Below are positions 1-64,000 of a stretch of 64,000 bases of DNA, piece after piece. The notes beneath the pieces are model-generated. The model was not told where the DNA came from, searched no databases, and saw nothing but the letters and a program-made list of their open reading frames with translations. Within the stretch, counting starts at the first letter, position 1. The number at the start of each line of letters is the position of its first letter. Location of the stretch: assembly GCA_963693365.1 (NCBI GenBank), contig CAVNZM010000015.1, forward strand, positions 2,790,001 through 2,854,000. The letters run 5' to 3'. Made by a program: the position numbers and the translations under genes. The DNA is from Amoebidium appalachense. Lineage: Eukaryota; Ichthyosporea.

Positions 1-101
1 TGGAGTTGTTGGTGGATTTTCTTGATCGGGTGGTATGGATATATAGGTTGATAACTGAAGTTAGAGCGGGATTCACACTCACCATTTTAACCCCCCCCCA
101 G

Positions 102-55805
<55,704 letters not shown>

Positions 55806-56801
55806 GAAAGGGAATGTAAAGAGAGCTTTTAAAGGTTGTTTTCTCACCCAAACTGGTGTTTATGCATGGGCACTCACACACGCAACCACACACACACACA
55901 CTGACTCAATCGCTTACTTACAACAACGCACGCAAACGCATACATATGTAAATGTGCACGCATAGATGCATTGGCAAAGACGCACGTGCGCACACGCATT
56001 GAAGGGGCATTGTTTGCAATGGCTTCCAGCTCTGGCTTTACTTGCAAGTTGTTTGAGAAAGAATGTCTGTAGTTCGGAAAGTTTTAGAATGGTGCATGTT
56101 TTTTTGGGATTTATTGCTAGCATTATATGGACGTCATCGTGTTTACCATCGTTGTACACAGAGCTACCTGAGGCCAAATACCGTTTTACCACTTGTATGT
56201 AGCATAGATAGTCAACACATCAAGTGCTCTAGTTGCCTGCCTCTCTCTTCCCTTCTCCCCCCCCCCCCCCCCCCCCCCACCACCACCACCACCACCACCA
56301 CCACCACCACCCCACTCTCTGTCTTTCCCACACACACACTCTCTCTCTCCCCCCCACTCCCTCTCTCTCCCCCTTTCTCCCCCCTCCCTCTCTCTCTCGT
56401 TCCCCCTCCCCCCTCTCCTCTCTTTCCCTCTCAGAAATTCACTTTTCCCACTCTCTCTCTCTTATTTATTTTTTTTGTGGTGATGGTGGTGGGGTAGGGG
56501 GGGGGGGGGGGGGGGGGGATTTGACCGTGTAAATCTGTGCATTCATCCCCCCGGGGGGGGGGGGGGGGGGGGGGATTTGACCGTGTAAATCTGTGCATTC
56601 ATCCCCCCGAGGGGGGGGGGGGATTATCCGTAATTTTTGCATACATGTACACACGTTCGTATGGCCCCTACTACTGGCACTGCAGTGCTGTTGAAATGGA
56701 ATTCTATTAATTAAAGTTCTTCCCGCGGGCCACCGATACCCGGATACGAATAATCGGTGTGAGCAAAATGAAGAGGGCAGTATACGGAGACTTTGGCAGG
56801 G

Positions 56802-56834
<33 letters not shown>

Positions 56835-56848
56835 TGGTGGTGGTGGTT

Positions 56849-56904
<56 letters not shown>

Positions 56905-58209
56905 TGTGCTGTTTATTATCGACATGTAGGTGAGCTGTGATGAATTGTCGGCACCAAGGCCAACAGTACTTCCACCCAACAAATTATACATGTAGAAATC
57001 AATGTTACACTTCCATCATACAGATTTTTAGGTGGAGATATGACGTATCAGATGGACATACGTGGAGATAAAACGCTTTTTTTTTGTTTTTTTTTCCCCT
57101 TTCTTTCTTCTTGGTACGGGACGTACCGAGTGTACATGTGCAAGGGCTCAGTCTGGAGTACTAATATTGGATCCTTCGAAGGGCCTCAACTCCAAGTCAA
57201 CAGGGATGGCGCCGGCCGCGGCACAATAGTATGGCCGCTTGACAATGTTTGACGTGACACTCAGTCCACCTAACCCCGCGCAACAAAAAAAAATTGGTAT
57301 GCACATGTCACGTTAAGATTTTAAAGGGCACGACATGCCCAGCGAAATCGATAAACAATGTTATCCGGTGCCTTAACTTTCTTTCGGAGCTACCGATGCT
57401 AGCCTCTGCTTACCCATAATATGTAATGCTATGTAATAGGGGTGTCATATACTACGATGGCGCTCATTGTTGCCTAGCATGTACATATGTCACTGGCTGC
57501 AATTGATTGGCTGCGCTGGAAAACGCAGTAGGCCGTCGAATGTGGCTGGGCCTCCGGCAGTGTCCACGCAATAAAAAGTGTGTAAACCCCTATTGTTGCT
57601 ATCATGCTATTATAGTCAGTAATTGTGTGTTCAGTAGAGTAAATATGCGTATTTGCGGAGTACCGTCGTTGTGTGTGTTATTCAAGGCCACGTATTACGT
57701 GCAAGCACTGGCCGTTAAACGTGGCAACACGAGCGGGCAACGTACTGTACGTGTATAAGCGAAGGTTGTGTACTGTGAACCGCTGATAAGGATCAGTCGA
57801 CTCGTTATAATTCCGCTTCCGCATGCACAATATTGCGTGCACGGCACTGTTAGTCTGTTAACTTGAAATATAAAATATATGTTTTCTAATTGAAGTATCC
57901 GCTAGTGCCTTTCTTTGGTTACCAGGCTGTGCCTGACGTATGGTTGCGTTTTTATCGCATGATTTTTGTGGTCACACCATCATCCTACGAATTCATGGCC
58001 ACGCAAAACAAGCCGGTGCTGGATGTGGCATTTCATTTAAAAACGGTAGCATTGAAATACATATTCTTAGTAGGCTTCATTTCCCCCCCTCCCCTTCTCC
58101 TGAGGTCGTCCCCTACCCCTATTTTTTTTTTTGTTGTTGTTGTTGTGCCTTTCCTGTTTTTTTGGCCCGTCAAGTTTCTTCACGAAGGCTCACGTCAAGA
58201 AAACAAAAG
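55806..58209. other. Intergenic region between HTT and first Cys-rich gene
   Basis: It contains a C-run with CAC tract and CT-rich stretch (56250-56460), paired G-runs separated by a duplicated 36-bp segment (GATTTGACCGTGTAAATC at 56518 and 56573), a T-run/G-run block (56803-56903), and about 1.2 kb of more complex sequence (57000-58200). Short open frames here have no recognisable similarity. No RNA gene seen. Confidence 0.75.
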
Positions 58210-58460
58210 CCACACACCAATCAAACCGTCTCTCCTCTTTGATTGGTCTACAAGGTGGTGCAACGACATCCAATCATTGCAATTCATAAACTTTAACCAA
58301 TCATATTTGTTACACTTACGAATACACTTGCCTTTTATGGTTTTGACAGATTCCGAAATGTAAAACATGCATTCCACAGGGGAACCCTTGCAGTATATAA
58401 TCAGCCTACACCAGCGTCACCAAACCAGAACAGTCGCATTCTTTTGGATTGAACTGAAAA
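58210..58460 (+). promoter_or_regulatory. Promoter of Cys-rich gene 1: four CCAAT boxes and TATA box
   Basis: CCAAT at 58217, ATTGG (reverse) at 58242, CCAAT at 58270 and 58297; TATATAA at 58394-58400, 61 bases before the start codon. The block from GATTGGTCTACAAGGTGGTG to the ATG is conserved upstream of the second gene. Confidence 0.8.
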
Positions 58461-59384
58461 ATGAAGACCGCGGTCGCTTCTCTCTTCGCCGTTGTTGCCG
58501 GCGTTAGTGCCGGCTACACCCCGTCGTTTATCACGTGCAAGGAGTCGAACGTGCAGTGCCAGTATGGCTACGACCCCCATGTGACCCGCTGCAAGCCCTG
58601 GGTCGGCTCCGACTTTGCCTGCAGCAAGATTTGCTGTGCTGGCGCCCCCCATCCTCCTCCCCCCTCCCCCCCACCCTCTCCCCCCTCGTTCATCACCTGC
58701 AAGGAGTCCAAGGTGGCCTGCAAGTACGGCTACAACCCCAAGGTGACGCGCTGCAAGCCCTGGGGTGGCTCTGAATACGCTTGCAGCAAGCTCTGCTGTG
58801 CCCCACCCCCACCCCCACCACCTTCGTTTGTGCGCTGCGACTCCAAGGAGGCCCACGCCACCTGCAGCGGATGCCCCCACGGCTACAAGACCGACCCCAA
58901 GGTTGGCGGCGTGATGCGCTGCAAGCTGTGGGCTGGCTCCACCCAGCACTGCAGCCCCCAGGTCTGCTGCAAGCCTCCTCCCCCCTCACCTCCCCCACCC
59001 AAGCCCCAGCCCCCACCCCACCCCAAGCCCCAGCCCCCCACGCCCCCGCCCAAGCCGTCGTCTCTGATTCCCTGCGACAGCACCAAGGCCAATGTGGCCT
59101 GCAAGGACGGCTATAAGCACGACCCCAAGACGCACGGGGTCATGCGCTGCAAGCTGTGGGCCGGCTCCACCGTGCACTGCTCTGCCGCCACCTGCTGCGC
59201 CCCCCCACCCCCACCCCCCAAGCCCTCCACCTACATCCGCTGTGACAAGGCCAGCCCTCCCCCCATCTGCCCGTACGGCTTCAAGAAGGACCCCAAGGAT
59301 GGCGGGGTGATGCGCTGCAAGACATGGCCCGGCTCTACCGTCGAGTGCAATGCCATCACCTGCTGCGCCCCCCAGCACTATTAA
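58461..59384 (+). CDS. Secreted cysteine-rich protein with five modules and proline linkers, copy 1
   Basis: Intronless, 307 residues. The start is supported by the signal peptide (residues 1-18, hydrophobic core LFAVVAGVSA) and the TATA box upstream. Five modules follow at about residues 22-60, 76-114, 122-171, 200-247 and 256-303. The core pattern is C-x(6-8)-C, a Gly-Tyr/Phe element, then (T/M)RCKxWxGS, C and a terminal CC: six cysteines, seven in module 3. Linkers are Pro-rich (PPPPSPP, KPQPPPHPKPQPP), like hydroxyproline-rich wall or matrix proteins. Codon third positions are strongly C/G. Modules 1-2 and 3-5 form two subtypes. Probably three disulfides per module and an extracellular role; I do not recognise the domain, and function is unknown. 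Confidence 0.9.
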   Translation: MKTAVASLFAVVAGVSAGYTPSFITCKESNVQCQYGYDPHVTRCKPWVGSDFACSKICCAGAPHPPPPSPPPSPPSFITCKESKVACKYGYNPKVTRCKPWGGSEYACSKLCCAPPPPPPPSFVRCDSKEAHATCSGCPHGYKTDPKVGGVMRCKLWAGSTQHCSPQVCCKPPPPSPPPPKPQPPPHPKPQPPTPPPKPSSLIPCDSTKANVACKDGYKHDPKTHGVMRCKLWAGSTVHCSAATCCAPPPPPPKPSTYIRCDKASPPPICPYGFKKDPKDGGVMRCKTWPGSTVECNAITCCAPQHY

Positions 59385-60454
59385 TAGCACTGTGATTATC
59401 CATGGTGCCTGTAAATAGATTGGTAACAAACAGGGACGGACACGATGCTTGACATGGCCAGCACCAACTGTACATATTGATTTGCTATAATGGCAAGCAC
59501 TTGTAAATTATATGTGACATGGGGCTCTTGTATACCTTTTCGCTGGGCGAAAGCGAATCATAACGTTCACAACACCCGAACACTGTTCCACGTGTTGAAC
59601 TGCATGCAATGTTTGGTGTATATATCAACACAGCTACGCCTACACGCATGTGCATTCAGACACTGCTTCACTGTGTTCGCACTATTGAATTTGAAGAAGC
59701 ATGCACATACTGTGACAGTGGCAAGACGTAGAACCTACATCATTAGAAATGTAGCATACATGTATGCACCACACATGAACATGCTCTGCACACACACACA
59801 CACACGCACACACAATGAGAACCAAATATTAAACAGAAAGCCGCACTCTTAAGTTGTCTTCCATCACACACATCTCAGTTTGCTTCTCTGGAGAAGGTGG
59901 ATATGACCAGAAGGGTTAAGAGGAGGGGGAAGGGGAGGGGGAGGGGGAGGGGGGAGGCAGGGGGGGGGGGGGGGGGGGACAGGTGCCCATGTATCTTTAT
60001 TCGGCAAAACAGTTACTTCTATACGTCACACCATACTCCCACAATTTGTGGGCCCACCCTTAATTGCATACTTCCTAACACTTATCTTTCTCTCGGTAAA
60101 ATTCCAAATGCTACTCCTATTAATAACACTGCTACCACTTTTATTTATGATTTTACTATAATGATTAAACTAACATCTTCGTTTTCTCCTACCCTGAGCC
60201 TACAGTTCCAAATCACAGCATCATAGTTTTGTTTCCTTCTTTTTTGCATTTTTTATTTATTTATGTGTTTTGCGTGCGTGTGTGCGTACGCGTGTGTGTG
60301 TGTGTGTGTGCGTGTGCGCGTGCGGGTGGGTGTACGTGTGAGTGTGCGTGTGTGTCGGTGTCCCTGACCGTCTGTGTGTGTGTGTGGGGGGGTGGGTGGG
60401 TGTGTGGGTGTGTGTGGGTGTGTCGGTATGGGTTGGGGTTTTGGTTGGTTGCCC

Positions 60455-60456
<2 letters not shown>

Positions 60457-60520
<64 letters not shown>
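60457..60520. repeat. Poly-G run, about 62 bases
   Basis: Uninterrupted G tract following GGTTGCCCCC; G-rich to 60538. Confidence 0.93.
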
Positions 60521-60521
<1 letters not shown>

Positions 60522-60589
60522 GGGGGGGGAGGGGGGAGTGCAGATGGATATATCTCTTTATAAGGTTGCCCCTTTTAACAAAGGGGCAG

Positions 60590-60860
60590 GTGGAGGTTCT
60601 CCCTGTCATTTAGGTTCTTCCTATTTTTTAGGTTGCCCGTGTTATTTATGGTCTTCCCAATAAACAGGTGATCGTGGACTTTTCCTACTTTATACGGGTT
60701 TCCCCTATTATTTAGGGACTGGTAGAGTAGGTCTACCTATTATTTAGGGTTTTCCTTTTTTTAGGTGGCCCCTATTATCTAGGTTCTTCCTTCATATATA
60801 GGTGCCCGTGTATTGTTCCTTATTTCTAGGTTACCCCTACTATTTAGGGGCAGATCGAGG
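60590..60860. repeat. Degenerate minisatellite, unit about 20-25 bp
   Basis: Recurring CCCCTATTATTTAGG and TTCCTATTTTTTAGG motifs (for example near 60617, 60703, 60740, 60765, 60835), diverged in sequence and spacing. Confidence 0.7.
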
Positions 60861-61069
60861 TCACACACTCACACACTCACACTGACGCAAAAATGCACAC
60901 ACGCAAACGAAAAACACTATGAAAGAGTTTTGATTCAAAATGGTTTCCAGATTTGACTTGACAAGCGGAGAGGTTTTGGTTGAGAAGTCTTTTAATTTTG
61001 TACATTCCTTTCTATAGAGAGTGACTTGGTTGTGGAGAAGAAAAAACAAGCACACCATTTGGCGATAGT

Positions 61070-61926
<857 letters not shown>

Positions 61927-62079
61927 GAGATCTGTCTGTCTGTCTTTCTCTTTTGGGCTGTTCCTATGATTTCTCGCTCTCCGGGGGGTGGGGAGTGGGG
62001 TTGGGGATGGGGGGGTGTGGGTGGGGGGAGGGAAGGGGGAAGGGGGGGGGGGGGGGGGGGGGGGAGGGGGGTGATTCCG

Positions 62080-62844
62080 GAGGGGGGATTATCCATGATT
62101 GTAAGCCTGTACATGATTGTTTTTGACTGGTAGTACACTGCAGTGCTATTAGATTACGAAATGAACCAGATAGATGCCTGATGCACTATGAATATAATCG
62201 TTGTGAGTTAAAAAAAGGTTGAGGGAGACTCAGAGGGCCACAACATGCTTTGATTTGTACATGGTTTACCAGTACAGAGGTGTGATGGAAGGCCGGCCCA
62301 CAGTTCCCAGCACTGCTATGGCAAGCTCGTATGTATGCAACATCAAACTTGAAATGTGGCACGTCCAGCCCCGCACGCACGGTACGCGTTCACGTCCTTA
62401 ACCAGCTGTGCATTCATTCCACCTCCGGATGCATTTATGTACATACTGTTGTGTATATCTTGAATGCTAGTGAAATTCACCCTAATAATATGAACATACC
62501 CTAGTGATTTCTTTGCATTCATGTGATTTCTGACTGAAATTCTGAGGCCTTGAATTCGATGATATCATGTCGTTGTTTATTTATGTGATGTAGCACGTCC
62601 GTACCGGTTGAGCCACGGCCATGACGACAGGGCGATTCCAGATAAAAAGACGAAAAAAGCGAGATAAGATATACATTATCATACAAAACTTTTATATTCA
62701 TTTTCTTCTTCCACGGTCGTCAATTCGTTGCCCCCCTTCCGGAATTCTGAAAGAAAAGAAGTTAGGTACCACAAAGCTACGTACTTCACAGAAGTGCCGG
62801 GAAAATCCCGGACAAAAGTAAACAGACCAATAACAACGCGACTT
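62080..62844. other. Spacer upstream of second Cys-rich gene
   Basis: Complex sequence without coding signal. The first 90 bases (GATTATCC, then CTGCAGTGCTATTAGA) resemble 56620-56700 upstream of gene 1, which suggests the tandem duplication reached at least this far upstream. Confidence 0.65.
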
Positions 62845-63062
62845 GTCTTTGATTGGTCTACAAGGTGGTGCGACTACATCCAATCACTGTAATCCATAAA
62901 CTTCAACCAATCATATTTGTTAACTTAAGAATACAGTTACCTTTTATGGTTTTGACGGATGCCAAAAAGTCAAACATGCATTCCGCAGGAGTATACAAGC
63001 AGTCCACACCATCAGCACCAAGCCAGAACAGTCGCATTAGTTTGAAGCGATTGAACCGGAAA
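62845..63062 (+). promoter_or_regulatory. Promoter of Cys-rich gene 2: conserved CCAAT array, weakened TATA
   Basis: ATTGG at 62852, CCAAT at 62880 and 62907 (a further CCAAT at 62827) match the order and spacing of gene 1. The TATA position holds TATACAA (62992-62998), one change from TATATAA. Sequence from GATTGGTCTACAAGGTGGTG to the ATG is about 80 percent identical to gene 1. Confidence 0.78.
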
Positions 63063-63990
63063 ATGAAGACCGCGTTCGCTTCTCTCTTCGCCGTTGTTGC
63101 CGGCGTCAGTGCCGGCTACACCCCGTCTTTTATCACGTGCAAGGAATCCAACGTGCAGTGCCAGTACGGCTACGACCCCCATGTGACCCGCTGCAAGCCC
63201 TGGGTCGGCTCCGACTTTGCCTGCAGCAAGATTTGCTGTGCTGGCGCCCCCCATCCTCCTCCCCCCCCTCCCACCCCACCCTCTCCCCCCTCGTTCATCA
63301 CCTGCAAGGAGTCCAAGGTGGCCTGCAAGTACGGCTACAACCCCAAAGTGACGCGCTGCAAGCCCTGGGATGGCTCTGACTACGCCTGCAGCAAGCTCTG
63401 CTGTGCCCCACCCCCACCCCCACCCCCTTCGTTTGTGCGCTGCGACTCCAAGGAGGCCCACGCCACCTGCAGCGGATGCCCCCACGGCTACAAGGCCGAC
63501 CCCAAGGTTGGCGGCGTGATGCGCTGCAAGCTGTGGGCTGGCTCCACCCAGCACTGCAGCCCCCAGGTCTGCTGCAAGCCTCCTCGCCCCCCACCTCCCC
63601 CACCAAAGCCCCAGCCCCCACCGCACCCCAAGCCCCAGCCCCCCACCCCGCCGCCCAAGCCGTCGTCTCTGATTCCCTGCGACAGTGCCAAGGCCAATGT
63701 GGCCTGCAAGGACGGCTACAAGCACGACCCCAAGACGCACGGGGTCATGCGCTGCAAGCTGTGGGCCGGCTCCACCGTGCACTGCTCTGCCGCCACCTGC
63801 TGCGCTCCCCCCACCCCCACCCCCCAAGCCCTCCACCTACATCCGCTGTGACAAGGCCAGCCCTACCCCCATCTGCCCGTACGGCTTCAAGAAGGACCCC
63901 AAGGATGGCGGGGTGATGCGCTGCAAGACATGGCCCGGCTCTACCGTCGAGTGCAACGCCATCACCTGCTGCGCCCCCCAGCACTATTAA
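63063..63990 (+). CDS. Secreted cysteine-rich protein, copy 2, with +1 frameshift before module 5
   Basis: The start ATG at 63063 is equivalent to gene 1. The same signal peptide (one change, V5F) and modules 1 to 4 are nearly identical to copy 1, with small substitutions and a slightly longer first linker. In the linker after module 4 the C-run at 63805-63812 has one extra base relative to copy 1, so the frame runs to a stop at 63849-63851 after about a dozen unrelated residues. Module 5 continues intact in the +1 frame to TAA at 63988-63990. Either a recent frameshift that removes module 5 or a homopolymer sequencing error; the intact downstream codons favour error or a very young mutation. 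Confidence 0.85.
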
Positions 63991-64000
63991 CAGCATTGTG

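Noticed and set aside
57507-57758. 83-residue open frame upstream of the Cys-rich gene
   Set aside because: Non-ATG start, no similarity, no promoter or codon bias like the neighbouring genes.
57440-57880. Possible solo LTR (TGTCATATAC start, complex sequence free of tracts)
   Set aside because: No matching CA end, target-site duplication or second copy in the window.
58401-58949. Long minus-strand frames opposite the Cys-rich genes (also 63012-63836)
   Set aside because: Mirror of GC-rich third positions on the coding strand; no signal or similarity.

Overview
This window is eukaryotic nuclear DNA. Its most striking property is that almost all non-coding sequence consists of long homopolymers and short tandem repeats: C-runs or G-runs of 15 to 94 bases, (CA)n, (CT)n/(GA)n, (CGCA)n and A-runs. 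Hidden in it, on the + strand from the left edge to 55805, is one very large multi-exon gene. Spliced in silico, its exons read as huntingtin (HTT). I reconstructed 64 candidate coding exons, w1 to w64, totalling about 7.75 kb (roughly 2,580 codons) inside 55.7 kb. Most were placed by three agreeing criteria: open frame, GT/AG boundaries with matching codon phase, and co-linear similarity to human HTT recalled from memory. The order runs from about human residue 330 to the normal C-terminus with its stop codon. The N-terminal part, including the position of the vertebrate polyglutamine tract, lies upstream of the window.

Layout: 1-55805 HTT (exons occupy about 14 percent); 55806-58209 intergenic; 58210-59384 promoter and intronless gene for a secreted cysteine-rich, proline-linker protein (five modules); 59385-62844 intergenic, with a degenerate repeat and an 850-bp CT tract; 62845-63990 a second tandem copy of the promoter and cysteine-rich gene, carrying a +1 shift in a C-run before its last module. 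The two paralogues share a promoter block with four CCAAT boxes in the same order.

Organism: HTT is known from animals and from some protists such as Dictyostelium. Together with many short exons, C-rich codon third positions and a secreted Cys/Pro-rich protein without animal hallmarks, this suggests a protist or early-branching lineage that kept HTT. I cannot name the group from sequence alone. No viral, CRISPR, tRNA or rRNA signal was found.

Most interesting points: (1) many HTT 3' splice sites are the ends of (CA)n or Cn microsatellites; (2) compound tracts have a fixed polarity, Cn followed by (CA)n or An; (3) the 3' ends of exons with their donor sites have been tandemly duplicated at four separate places, leaving pseudo-exons with intact-looking splice signals; (4) a dispersed element ending in poly-C recurs through the HTT introns; (5) a novel-looking five-module secreted protein family. 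All exon coordinates are manual predictions without transcript evidence.
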